Assembly: GCF_024868665.1 (NCBI RefSeq) | Contig: NC_079898.1 | Location: forward strand, 17,728,403-17,792,402 | DNA length: 64,000 bases | Direction: 5' to 3' | DNA from: Triplophysa rosa | Taxonomy: Eukaryota; Chordata; Actinopteri; Cypriniformes; Nemacheilidae | Shown here: positions 1 to 11,700 of the stretch, piece by piece | Position numbering within the stretch: the stretch's first letter is position 1 | Layout: every line of letters begins with the position of its first letter | Program-made: the position numbers and the translations under genes | Notes under the pieces: model-generated | Databases searched by the model: none | Seen by the model: only the letters and a program-made list of their open reading frames with translations | Told to the model about the DNA's origin: nothing

Positions 1-56
1 CAGACGCGATCATTCGGGATGCTCCGGAACTGCCGCCGGAGACACGTTTAGCCAAG
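1..56 (+). other. Possible upstream exon ending in a splice donor at the window edge
   Basis: The first 56 bases are far richer in CpG than what follows and end in CAAG followed by GTCAGT, a good splice donor (GT at 57-58). The simplest reading is the 3' end of a 5'-untranslated first exon of the chst3 gene downstream, since CHST3 genes have a non-coding leader exon. The segment is also open in the frame starting at base 3 (18 codons, phase 0 at the donor), so it could be a coding exon of an unseen gene. The start lies outside the window. This is inference from composition and the donor; no homology is recognised. Confidence 0.35.
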
Positions 57-2871
57 GTCAGTGTGACACATAGGCTACATTGATTTGGTCCTCTCGTGTC
101 TTCTGCGTTTCTTACTATTAAACTCTAATATTGCCACAACAAAAGCATTTGGGGCATCAACCCTTTATTTTGCAAATGAGCACCAAAAGTGTTTCATTTC
201 AAATCTAGACCTAAATCTCATTACTTAAAAGAAAGTGTTTATTTTTTACAATTGTATACAGTATTATATTTTTATTTATTTAATTAATTTCTATGAAAGC
301 CACTGTTCATATTTTCTCAGGTATGCATAGATAAATCAGCAAGCAACATTTCTGTAAGTTCGCCCTTATTAGCTCATCAACAGAACAGCTAGTGAAAGCA
401 ATACTGTAGCCTTACTTTGTATGTGCGTCTGTGACAGAGAAAGCAGCATTTGGTGCCATGTCTACTTAAGATTTTCCATGACAAATACACCAATGTTCCC
501 CTCCTCCACCACCGCCGCAGCTGCAACTTGTGGGCCCAGGCAGCACATGTGAGGCTGTCTCTGGTGATAGTGGATTTATCTCACAGAAGAACTCCAGCTA
601 AACACTGCCTATCTCCCAGAAGGCGCCATCACGCACTGCTGAACCGCAAAGCGCTCAGTAATGAAACAAGACAAAAACACAAGGATGAAACATGCTCCCT
701 AGCCCTAGACTGCGCACACCTCTCTGATACCCGCTTGCTAACTCACTTTCTGTGTCATGTTTCCTGACAGACACCGGCACTAGATTATATCAGTGTAACA
801 GTGATTTTCCAAAAGTTTAAAATGACTGACCACATGTTATAGACCGGTCGGAATACATCAGATACACTATTATTTTAACAAGCCTTTGATGTGTAGTGTA
901 CCGTCCGTTTCTTGGAAATATAAATGAATGTCGGCATCAAAGCGCAGTCATTTTGTAGATAATAACAAATGAAAAAGGTTCATGCAAGCATCCTTCAAAA
1001 CCAAAATTTCCAGTACACGTTTAACACATCTATACGGCTGTAAGAGAAGCCATTAATGTAATTTGTATAAGAATGATGAACAGAGCGATGTCCCTTTCTG
1101 CCTGAGCAGATCATCAGATTTGTCAAATGCTCCAGTGGGTTTTGAATATGTAAAGATCTCGGCTCAACCGCCGTGCCTGACAGTTTGACGGCTATGGCAT
1201 AATAAGCCTACATAATTGGTTTATATTTACTTGGACTGCACACTATCATTCGTTGACGGCATGAAAATTGTGTCACATCCTAAATGCTACTTTTTGTGCA
1301 GACAAATTGCGTGGCATTTACCTATGACAGTTGCACGTAGCACGATACGCATCTTATTTTATGACGACAATACTGCACTGTGTGATTTGTGTAGGGTTTG
1401 GAAGAGTGTTACAGTCGAAAATCTGACATCACAGATGTATTCATGGTATGGTCCAGATTAAGCCCTATCAACTGGTGTTTGTCTTGCTGTTGAGTTAACA
1501 ATGCATTACTGCGGGTAAACAACAGTCGAATCTGGTTATGGTGGCTAATGCATATAAAGCCATTCTGTGGGGTTATATGGGGTCAAACATGCCCTAAAGC
1601 CACTGGTTTATTGCAACAGCCCAATCTATTTTGAGTGTGTTTGACAGGGAGAGAGAGAGAGAATTTTACCTCATTTTGCCTTTGGTGCGATAAAAAACAA
1701 TATCCATACTTGGGATTTTTTTAAATAGTGCTAGTACAACAGAGCTTTTCAAAAGGTATATCATTATAACAACCGTTCCACAACATTTAGAGGAAGTGTA
1801 GAAAATGTGTTCATCATAAAAGCCTAAAAGGTGTTTTACATATATTAAAACGTTTTGTTAAAACTTGTTTCTAAACCCGTATAACCTGTGTAGAGTAGTC
1901 AAAGTTTTAACTACTAGTGTAGTAACAACTTGAATAAAGAAACTAAACCCTGGAAATGTATCACCTTAGTAAAGTGTCAATTTTAACAGTTTATGACCAA
2001 AACTACCCCCACAACAGACCGCTGCAGTGAGCAAATGTCTTGTGGAAGTAAAACGATGTGAAAGAATCTTGAACTGTTTCAGTTAAAGGGAAAGTTCACC
2101 CAAAAATGCTAATTTTGTCATCATTCACCTTCCAAACTCGTATACATTTCTTTGTTCTGATGAACACAAATGAATATATTTGGATGAATGCTTGAAACCA
2201 AACAGTTCTTTGCCACCTACTCGTTATATGTTTTGCCAGCTACTGTGTGCTGTTCTACCAAGAAGACGAATGAATGAAAACAGCTATAAATGCAAGTAAT
2301 AACAGCTAAACAAATACAGAGCAGAAACCACATTATTTACAATTAAATATTTCTCAGAAAACGAATAGCTTCATTGCACAACAACACAAAATCCACACAG
2401 AAACTGGCTTCCCAGATTTAAAAAAAGAATTTCAGTGTCTCTGCAATAAGACGTGTTATATCCTTTTTGCAGTAGGTTGCCTAGGGGCAGCGTCATGAAG
2501 TTACTGTATGATTTTTAGTTTCCTCTTTGCTCTCTAAGGTTGTGCTCTGAAGCACATAGATCACGTTTTGATGTGAAAATGATTCATCGTGACCCAAGTA
2601 CGAAAAAGCGCACAGACCAAAGAGAGACATTGTGCTACTCATCATCTCTCATCATTCCAAATTAGAGGAATTACTGGACAGGTGATGACAGTGCATGTTG
2701 CTTGTTGGGGAACAAAGCTGAGATTGTCTGTGTCTGCTTATATTCCCCTGTGCCAAAAGGTTTAAATCTGTCACCGGTCTGAATAAATACGTAGGCTGGT
2801 GTGCTTGTTTTATGTCTGTGTGACTAATACGGTTGTCCTAAACTGTGGCGTTGCTTCTGATTTTATTTCAG
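57..2871 (+). other. Putative chst3 5' intron / upstream non-coding DNA
   Basis: No gene is supported here. If bases 1-56 are a leader exon, this is the first intron, with donor GT at 57 and acceptor TTTTATTTCAG ending at 2871. It contains a short GA run near 1648-1662 and a truncated copy of the cyprinid foldback element at 2083-2225. An open frame of about 105 codons at 450-767 resembles no known protein and has no supporting signals. Confidence 0.4.
2083..2225 (+). mobile_element. Truncated copy of foldback MITE (TTAAAGGG..GTTCACCC family)
   Basis: It begins TTAAAGGGAAAGTTCACCC and continues with the same internal words (CATCATTCACC, TTTCTTTGTTCTGATGAAC, ACCAAACAGTTCTT) as the longer copies at 5202, 40979 and 62427. 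It stops where those copies reach the centre of their palindrome. Only the left arm remains, so it is a non-autonomous remnant without coding capacity. Confidence 0.75.
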
Positions 2872-2970
2872 ATGAATTGTTAGTGCAGGTTCTGACATGA
2901 GATGAGACCAAAACCACTGACAGCGGTGACTAATAAGCAGTCTGTGGAGGCACTTTCTAACCAGAATTGA
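2872..2970 (+). promoter_or_regulatory. 5' UTR of chst3 coding exon with three short uORFs
   Basis: After the acceptor ending at 2871, the leader contains ATG-AAT-TGT-TAG at 2872-2883, ATG-AGA-TGA at 2897-2905, and a 22-codon uORF at 2902-2970 that ends 8 nt before the main start codon at 2979. The main frame is closed by a TAA at 2958-2960, so the coding sequence cannot extend upstream within this exon. Such uORFs can reduce translation of the main frame; whether they do so here is inference. Confidence 0.55.
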
Positions 2971-2978
2971 ATTTGAGA

Positions 2979-4328
2979 ATGAGGAACAAGTATGCAATTA
3001 TCATTATCTCCATTGTGGCGCTTGTCGTCATCGAAAAGGAAAACAACATTATTTCAAGGTGAGAAGTTTTAGAAAAGAATAAATTAATTTAAACTTTACA
3101 AAGTTGTAATTTTATTTACTCTCAATATTTTAGGGTTTCAGATAAGCTCACACTTCACAGAACAATGCAGACGCCTGAGACGCCGGTCTCAAGTTCTTTT
3201 GTGCTTATGGATGACAACAGCTCCTATCCAGATGAGATTTATACCGAGAATGGCACTCAGATTTTAAGGGCCAGCCAGAAAGGCAAAAAGCACATCCTGT
3301 TGATGGCTACAACTCGCACGGGATCCTCCTTTGTGGGCGAGTTATTCAACCAACAGGGCGCCAATATGTTTTACCTCTTTGAGCCGCTTTGGCATGTGGA
3401 GAGGATGCTATCGTTGGGCACAGGCGGCACAAACACCAGCACATCTGTGTGGGTGTACAGGGATGTCCTGAAACATCTCTTCTTGTGCGACTTCTCTCTT
3501 TTGGAGAGTTTCATCAGCCCCCCTCCCCGGGACCACGTCACCCATGCCCTGTTCCGCAGGGAGTCCAGCGTGGCCCTGTGTGAGGAAGGGGTCTGCACCC
3601 CAGTGGTAAAACACGTTTTTGAGAGGTACCATTGCAAGACGAGACGGTGCGGGCCGCTTAATCTGACCTTGGCGTCTGAGGCCTGCCAGGGAAAAAAACA
3701 CAGGGTTATCAAAACCGTTAGGGTCCAACAACTAGACACTCTTCGTTCTCTAGTAGAGGACCCGCAACTGGATGTCAGACTCATACAGCTGGTAAGGGAC
3801 CCTCGGGCCATCCTGGCATCAAGGATGGTGGCTTTTGCCAATAAGTACCAGAACTGGAAAAGTTGGGCTGTGAATGGAGAAGTACCTGTTGAGGACGAGG
3901 AGGTGAAACGACTGGAGGGAAACTGTAACAACATCCGCATGTCTGCCGAGCTGGGCTTGAGTCAGCCTGAATGGTTAAAGAACCGTTACATGTTAGTGCG
4001 TTACGAGGACATCGCCAGGTACCCCATGCAGAAAGCAGTGGAAATGTACAATTTCACAGGGATTCCATTTACAACACAAGCAAGGGACTGGATCCTTAAG
4101 AATACGCACACGTCGGCGGAGGCCAGCGGCGTTTATTCCACCCAAAAAAACTCTTCCGAACAGGTGGAGAAATGGCGCCTGCGTATCCCTTTCAAACTGG
4201 CCCAAGTCGTACAAGAAGTTTGTGGACCGACCATGAAACTTTTTGGCTATAGGTTTGTAGAAAATGAACAGACATTGGTAAACAAAACTTTTAGTTTGCT
4301 TGAAGAGAAGGAATTTACTTTTTCATAA
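2979..4328 (+). CDS. chst3: Carbohydrate sulfotransferase 3 (chondroitin 6-O-sulfotransferase 1), two coding exons
   Basis: This is a Golgi enzyme that moves sulfate from PAPS to the 6-OH of N-acetylgalactosamine in chondroitin. Coding exons are 2979-3058 and 3134-4328, giving about 424 residues. The split codon AG|G (Arg) joins the exons, and the junction reads IISR-VSDKL as in vertebrate CHST3. Residues 1-4 are a short cytosolic tail, about 5-18 a type II signal anchor ([14 protein letters not shown]), and 19-80 a stem with NSS and NGT sequons. The catalytic domain begins near residue 79. It has the 5'-phosphosulfate loop ATTRTGSSF (RTGSSF at 88-93) and the 3'-phosphate motif VRDPRA at 247-252. 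Further family blocks include [32 protein letters not shown] and [10 protein letters not shown]. Mammalian CHST3 is about 479 residues; the deficit lies in the acidic stem, and the catalytic domain is intact. The start at 2979 is fixed by the upstream TAA at 2958 and by the N-terminal match (MRxKYA..IEKEN). Teleosts carry two paralogues (chst3a, chst3b); I cannot decide which this is. Confidence 0.96.
3059..3133 (+). other. chst3: 75-bp intron of chst3
   Basis: GTGAGAAG at 3059 and ATATTTTAG ending at 3133 form consensus borders. Removing these 75 bases joins the anchor exon to the catalytic exon in frame. The intron is AT-rich and near the lower size limit for vertebrate introns. Its position, just after the IISR residues, is the known exon boundary in CHST3 genes. 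Confidence 0.9.
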
Positions 4329-4850
4329 AAACATTTTTAACGCTTTTTCATGTTTATGTCTAGAGTGAAATGTGACCAGGTTTTCTGTATCTACACTGGG
4401 ATGTTGGTTATACTGATCTGCTTGTGACATCTGTCACTTGGTTTAACTGAATGCAAGAGCCTTTAACCTTAAAAAATGATTGGTTTAAGATGTCTTCATC
4501 TGATAAAACCTTTGCTGTAACGTTAGGGCAAAAATCCTCGATACTCATGTGATGAGAAAGTAAGTGGTCTGAGTTTAGTGGCTGTACGTGTATGAGTGTA
4601 GGTTGTGAGGACCAATTGTTTGAACATGTCTTTACAAAGATGAAAAACATACACAAAAAACTGACGTCATTCTACCTATTTAAAAAAAGACTAATTATGT
4701 TTTGTGTTTGTGTCAAGGTTAAGTTTAGGGAATAGAAAATAGCAATCGCCTGGATTGAATCTTGTGTGTATGTGTCTGAACAGCATTTCCTTTTCTCTAA
4801 ACATGAACGGATAATGTTATCTAAAGAAATAAATGTTATTTATGTGTGGA
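4329..4850 (+). terminator. chst3 3' UTR and polyadenylation signal
   Basis: A canonical AATAAA at 4828-4833 follows the stop codon by about 500 bp. GT- and T-rich sequence follows (GTGTTTTTTTTT near 4871-4882), fitting a cleavage site near 4850. Longer 3' ends using later signals cannot be excluded. Confidence 0.6.
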
Positions 4851-5201
4851 TGCTGCTAGAGTTGTGATCAGTGTTTTTTTTTTAATTGCTTTGTTGAAAT
4901 TAAAGCAAAAATGATATAAAATTAGTTCAGTTTAATTTAAAAGACAAGATATTAACTGAGAAATAACTTGCAGTTGGTGAAAATGCAGTCAGCTTTTGGC
5001 AAGCAGCTGTGATGACTGAATACAATGTTGCCATTATTCACAAATAGACTTTTTGTCCATGCAATGTCTTTATATGTTTTAAATTTCACTTGAATGTTTA
5101 CTTAACATCTTTTTAATAACTTCAGAAATAGGAATAGAATATCTGAAAAGGTGTAAAAATAGAAAACAAGTATTGCGTTTAATGCAAAAGTATGGGGTGA
5201 A

Positions 5202-5639
5202 TTAAAGGGACAGTGCACCCAAAAATAAACATTTTAGCCTCATTTACTCACCCTCGGCGTGTTCCAAATCTGTATAAATTTCTTTGTTCTGATGAACACA
5301 GAGAAGGATATTTGGAAGAATACTTGTAACCAAACAGTTCTTGGCCACCACTTACTACCATAGTAAGAAAAATGACAATGGTAGTCAAAAGTGCCCCAGA
5401 ACTGTTTGCTTTCCTGAATTCTTCAAAATATATTTTGTGTTCAACAGAACAAAGAAATTTACAAAGCAATTTTTCCTAACTATGGTAGTCAATGGTGGCC
5501 AAAAAATGTTTGGTTATAAGCATTCTTCTGAATATCATTCTCTGTGTTCATCAGAACAAAGAAATGAATACAGTTGTAGAACAACTTGAAGGTGAGTAAA
5601 TGAAGACAGAATATTTATTTCTGGGTGAACTGTTACTTT
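5202..5639 (+). mobile_element. Foldback MITE, complete copy (TTAAAGGGACAG..TTACTTT)
   Basis: This is a 438-bp long-palindrome element. The left arm reads TTAAAGGGACAGTGCACCC and the right arm ends GGGTGAACTGTTACTTT. Internal words occur on both arms in opposite orientation, such as TTTCTTTGTTCTGATGAAC against GTTCATCAGAACAAAGAAA. Open frames on both strands are by-products of the palindrome. No transposase is encoded. Copies are at 2083, 40979, 48911 and 62427. Confidence 0.85.
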
Positions 5640-8467
5640 GACAATTCACCCCCTTTACAGTTTTCATAGCATTACAATTACAATTGCATTCTTGCAAGTA
5701 GTTCAATGGCATTTCCTTTAAATAATTTGAATGGCCAAAAGCTACATTCTCTTCCAAAAATCAGATACAGTAAACTTTATTTTTAGACTGACCACTTGTG
5801 AACTGTTATTTTAGGAAACATGCATTCAAAGATAGTATGTAATGTAAGAGCTTTGAAACAGTAATGTTTTCTCTACACACATTACTTCACAATCTTATCT
5901 AACGTTTCATTTTTAAAAACTACAGAACTAAATGATAACATCACCCACAAACAATTTCCTGACCATGGAGACCTACTAAATGGTAAAGCTCAGATGTCTG
6001 TCTTGAGAACTCGGTGACCTTATGAAAAGTGACACAGTAGCACCTTTATGAGTTACACAGCGAGTGACAAAACTAGAAGGCTCCTATTATAATGAATGAA
6101 ACACCTCCTCATAGACTCATTTGATAACAATAACGTTAGTGTTTTAATTCTGTAATGTCTCGTCACTTGCTTTTTTTAGTGTAGAGAGGGTGGTAATGGA
6201 AAAAAACAACACGAAGGCCGTTTCCAAGGGTTGTCACATGAACTGGCGTTTCTTTTTTTCTTCACCCCATATACAAGTTCATAGTTATTTACAGAAATAG
6301 TTTGTCAAAAACGAACCCCAGCAAAACATGAATTTATCTCATTCCACCAGAAGGCTCCCTAAAATATGTTCCCATTTAGTACCGCTGCTCTGTGTTTGCA
6401 ACAATAAATAATTTAAGACCCGCTATTGCATTCACTGCTCCATGCCAGTATAAGACAAATGTGCATTCAGATATCTAGCATCTGTTAAACAAAGAGAGAG
6501 AGAACAGAATGTCTGTCTACACACTAGTATTACACACAGTGTGTCACAAAATATGGGTTTATGATAATACACACCATGCTTCTTGAAATCAGAATCTCTG
6601 ATTAAATTAATCCACAGGGAGATACAGAATTTTGTGTTGGCAAAAGACTGACGCTCCCGCTCTGCTTCGCTGTATGTGCTGTATCTTCTGTGGTCTGTCG
6701 TGAAAGCCGATTCAGATTATAGAACCTGCACAACATTTTGTGCAACGTAGGTGGGTTCCTGAGTATGACATGTAAATTCAACACAAAGTAGAATATTTAC
6801 CCGTAAGATTTTGCTGCTGGTTCACACCGAGGCCAAACGACAAGGTGCCCCTTCTCAACCTACAAAAAAGTACTGAGGTGGCACTATGCAACTGCGATAG
6901 TATCATATGGATATGTAACATGTACATGTACACTATAAAAGATACACAGTCCTGCAAACTCAACCAGAGATATTTTCTTATTTAAGTATGTTTTCTTTTA
7001 AATGATTCTTTCCAGCATTAAGTCTACTATGCCTTCATAAGGGAACGTTGTGCAGACAGGGCAACAGGAAACTAGGCTCGTTGTGTATGTGCATGTGTAC
7101 CATACCCACAGGATGTGCCACACCTTCCAAGAGTCCCTGTGCCCACACTAGAGCTCTGAGTGCCGTTAAACAGGCCTTTCATACATCTCTGCAAAACTTC
7201 TAGTCCGCGCAGCACACAGGCCTGCCTGTTCATGACTCAAAAGCCTGTTGGTCTTCCAGAATCTGACATATCGTATGAGGGATTATCCCACTAGATTCTC
7301 TAAGTGCTTCATTGATGGCTTTACAATGAATGTGTCGGAGAATGCACAAAAAAACGACAAAAATGAGGTTTAATGTCCGTTTACGAAAGAAAATCCCAGA
7401 GAGCCTATTTTCGAATTGTTTCTCAGTCATGCAGACTTGGGTCGTTCTGCAGATGTTTATCTTTAGTGTCTGGGTTCAGTGTTGGAAAAGGGAGGGGGAA
7501 ATGTGGCTTGAGAGAGGGAGGGAGAGACTTGTCTGTTTATACTAATAATAACCAATTTTAAATAAACAGTCCCTCTGAGCCCTGCAAAGTTGAAATCAAA
7601 TTTCCATTCCGCACGAGGGAATATATACGGTAAACGTGTGCATGAGCTGAAAGTTAATTATGCATAAATATAGTATTTAAGGTAACAGACATGGACTAAG
7701 AACCACAAAACTAAACTGGATTTCTTGGGGTTTTTAGCATACTGCCAACATGGCCTTACAAGTCCACATTGTGGTGTAATGCCTGGTGTCCTGATGTCCA
7801 TGTTGTTCATACTCTCTAACTGTAGAGGGCAGTGTGCACTACAAAATAAAGCAGCTTTGAAACATACAAGTCATCTCAGGGAAAGAATGAGTTTTTTTCC
7901 CAATGCTGTCAACAAGACCATTAAAGTTATAATTATCTTACGTTTTAAAAGTTAAGTTTGACACTGAAACTCTTGGGACACCATTACGGTCACATCTTGC
8001 TAAGAAAACGCGCTTCTGTTCCACGGTTTCATGAACAAATGAATGTGACAAACACCCTGTTCCTATGTCCAATACAGTAGGTTTGAAGGAAAAGTGTGTG
8101 CGTGAAAGCATGACTGCCTGCAGATTTTCTGTAGAGCGGATGCGAAGAATCCGTTCATCAAAGGGTGTGAGGTCCAGCACTAATCCGTAGTTAATGGCGG
8201 ACAGGGGTGCCCGGCCCTGTCACTCGGTTCCTAATGGTCACACCACACTAATACCCAGTTTCCACCCAACATACTGTCCTCAAACTGCCGTGAACATTTA
8301 GAAAGTACATGGGTGTGCATTTGATATATTTAAGTGTATTTCTGATATTCTAGACGTACTGTTTCACTTTAAAAGTACGATTTGGTAAAATGTACTGTAT
8401 TTGTACTATTTTGGTTTATTTTTTATTTAATAAAGGAAATGTAATAGTGTATTTTCGTTTATTTAGG
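5640..8467. other. Gene-free interval
   Basis: No gene or RNA gene is supported. The interval is AT-rich unique-looking DNA, with open frames no longer than about 80 codons that resemble nothing known. A GA-rich run (AGAGAGAGAGA) occurs near 6491. I see no recognised transposon. Confidence 0.5.
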
Positions 8468-8775
8468 GAACTTTTCTTGCAGCTGGGGCGCAAGAAATAA
8501 ACCATAAAATAACAGTTTTTCCTCTAAATCTACATGTTTTCCCCATTTTTATTGTAAATTTGCAGTCTTTTTCTGCAATTTTACGTTTTTTGACTGTATT
8601 TTCAGAAATAAACTGTAACAAAAAATCCAGTAAAAAAAGAAATTTTCCGACAGCTGGGGTGCCAGAAATAAACCGTAAAATAACAGTTTTTTTCTTAGTA
8701 AAATTACGTTTCCCATTTTTCTTGTAAATTTGCGGTCTTTTTGTAATTTTATGTTTTTTTTACTGTAATTAAAGT
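8468..8775 (+). repeat. Degenerate tandem dimer, about 171-bp unit
   Basis: Two units begin at about 8468 and 8639. Each contains CAGCTGGGG, AAGAAATAAACC or CAGAAATAAACC, AAAATAACAGTTTTT, TTGTAAATTTGC and GTCTTTTT in the same order. The second unit is shorter and diverges near 8770. It looks like a tandemly duplicated repeat fragment rather than functional sequence. Confidence 0.7.
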
Positions 8776-11700
8776 TTATTGACATTATACGTAGAAAAAC
8801 TGTAAAAAAATGTTAAGGTATGATTACAGTTAAGGTATGATTAAATCATTTTGGTTTGTTTATTTATTAAAGTTCATTTTACAAACACCTACTAGTTTGT
8901 TTGAGTGATAGATTGAAGAGAAGTCACGGTACTGATCAAAGACAGCTTGAGACCACAGACCATAAAAGACCTAACAAGCATTTCCTTGCTCTGTGGTCAT
9001 CTTTTAAAACTAATAAAATAAGGTCAGGCTTCGGGAACCACTGTCATGATGAAAAAACCTCAAGACAATGTCCTCTGCCATAACTATTTCTCTTCTTCTG
9101 CTGAAAGAGTTGTTTCTCTTTCATTACGTGCCATGTTAGTTCAAAACATTGTGGCAATGAGCAAAGCTTTCTTGTCTGATCTTTAATGAGTGATTTCATA
9201 CCAACAACCTTTCCCTTCATTCACAGACTGTTATGGAAAAGAACATTGTGTAGAGAAATATGTCAGCGTTTGAGGTCACTGATACATAAATTATTTGCGC
9301 TGCTGCTTTAAAATGTTTATCAGGAATCGGACTCTTTCGTTGACCCTGTACTTCTCATTATAACTGCAAACAATCAAAATCCACAGATAAAAATCAGCTC
9401 ACATTTCTCTCTGCAATGCAAACACAGATGGTTTGCGTCCTCTTCTGAGATAATTTGTACTTTTGATTCTTTTAGTCGCATCTTTTTAAACGACTGCTTC
9501 TGATAAAGGTGGGCGATTCGCAGAGGTAGATATCCAGGAGCCCATTACAAGCCAAATGTGAGCGGCTTGGTCGTGTGTGTGAGCTGATAGAAGAACCCGG
9601 TTTTAGATGACAAACATCAGCGCTTCCCCAAGCAGTCCTGCCACACCTCTGAAACCTCCCACTGAAAGACATATGCAGGGGCGACACTTATGAATATTTC
9701 ACAGAGATTAGAGACCAAGCGTTGAGAGGTCAACCATGTCTCAAATCAGACCTGCCCACAATCTGAGGGCAGTGAACTATGGATGTCAGTCAGTCATGGG
9801 GAGATTTGTCAAGGTCTTTGTGTTTTAAAAAGATTCAGTTTGATTGTCTCAGAGAAGTAGGAAACATTTATTTACCAAAATTTCCCAAGCACACACACGC
9901 ACACTTTTATTTTCAACTTTAAAAGTATGAATTTGTTAGATAGTGGTTCATATTAAGTAGAACACAAACTTCTTTCTGTTTTTGCATGTAAAGATCCTAA
10001 AACTGATATTGTCTTCATTACATTACATACACTATATTGAGCTGTCTTTTCGTGATTCCTGGTCGGACTGACACGTCTATGGATGTGTTCTTTTAATTAA
10101 GCAAACTAGGAGAGGTAATGGAGATGCTTGGCAGCTTGGCAGGAAAATGGCATGTTAGGTCTATTATGGTCCCTCACAGGAGCTGTGTGCTGTCCATCAT
10201 CTACCTGCTCTGGCTGCGGACCTTTCCCTTTGGATTCCACTGTAATGCGAGAAGGTGGACATCTGCGTCTGACTGAAAGAGGAAGAGCTTTACAATGTTC
10301 TCTGATAATATAAAGGCCCTATCATTTACACAAGCTTTCTTCAGCCATTGTGCTGCAATACCTGCAGTTGGTAAAAGCACAGCACTTGGAGATGCTTGGT
10401 TATACATCTACAGTATATAAATAAAAATGATCAAGTGATAAATTGTAAAAGTAATGTAAAGTAATATTAAGTTCCTGCTGCATGTTCTAATATTATGGGA
10501 TAGAAATTAAGCACTGTATCATTTTAATTTCGTATAATTTTACTCAAAATAAGTTTTTGAAATGATATCATAGCCTTATCTGGGCCACAAATAAGTGGTT
10601 ATGCTTTTATTTTCTTATCCAAACTAAACTTCAATTTCTTTTTTAATGCTTGTTAAACTTGACAGAATTTATGTTTTTTTCTTTCATTTGTCAACATTAT
10701 CTGCTGACAGAGTTGGATTTTCGGATTATGTTGATGTAAAAAAAAATACCCCAAAAGACAAACTTCTTAAAATAGAGGCAAAAAGAAAGCTAAAACTATT
10801 AATGTTAAAAATATAAAAAATGTTGAAAATATATATTTTAAATATATATAATATTTAAATATATAAATATATTTTATATAAACAATATAAATGTTTACAT
10901 GTATATATATTAAAAACAATTAAATAGCATTTTCAATTAAAATATAATCCCTAACATTTAACAGTAACTGAACATTGTTTTGAACAATAAATAATGATCA
11001 ACAATAGGTGCTGTGCAGTGATGCAAGTGAAGTGGTCATGTCTGTGTTTTCTTGTTAATAATCTACAACTATCAACCAGCCAGCATCAAAGCCCAGAACT
11101 ATCCACTTTATATATAAATCTAAACCAAAAAGACAAAAAGAATACCATCACTCATCGGTTTAAAACAAAAGCATCACTTTTCCCTTTTTCAGAACGTTCC
11201 AGTGAACGTCTAAAGGCCGATACCACACCGTAAGGTCAACACTTTGCCCACATAAATAATGAAGAGTTTATTCGTCACTGACACACTATCCAAAAGTGCC
11301 TCGTAAACACGGATCCATCAATCATTCTGCTGGGAGAACCTTCTCAAATGTCCCGAACTATGAAAAGTAATTTCTGGACTATTTGTTCTACTCGTACAAT
11401 ATTCATGCTCTTTGTAACAGATAGCATAACATTTTTTCCTCTGTGCGTGAGGTGAGAGGGAATCCCACGCCAGTCTGAGAAAGAGGGCATCTATTAACCC
11501 ACTAAAATAAACATTGCATTTTTAATCGCTTTAGCATTTGCTAATGCATCATTCAGTACAATCTGGAGTAATATATAGAGCTCTCAGAAGGATGTCAGGG
11601 ATATTGTGTGGAAAGCGTAAGGTCATTTAGCTAAAGCCACTCTGGTTGTATTCGTCTATAATGCATGCAAAGCGACCGATCGTAGAAATTCTGACAGGGA

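Noticed and set aside
450..767. 105-codon open frame (+)
   Set aside because: No recognisable domain, no splice or promoter context; consistent with chance in non-coding DNA.
3371..3940. 189-codon open frame on the minus strand
   Set aside because: It lies entirely inside the chst3 catalytic exon on the other strand and has no homology; it is a shadow of the real frame.
5248..5589. Open frames on both strands
   Set aside because: They fall in the arms of a palindromic MITE; the same translated words recur at 41021-41302 and 62473-62673 only because the repeat recurs.
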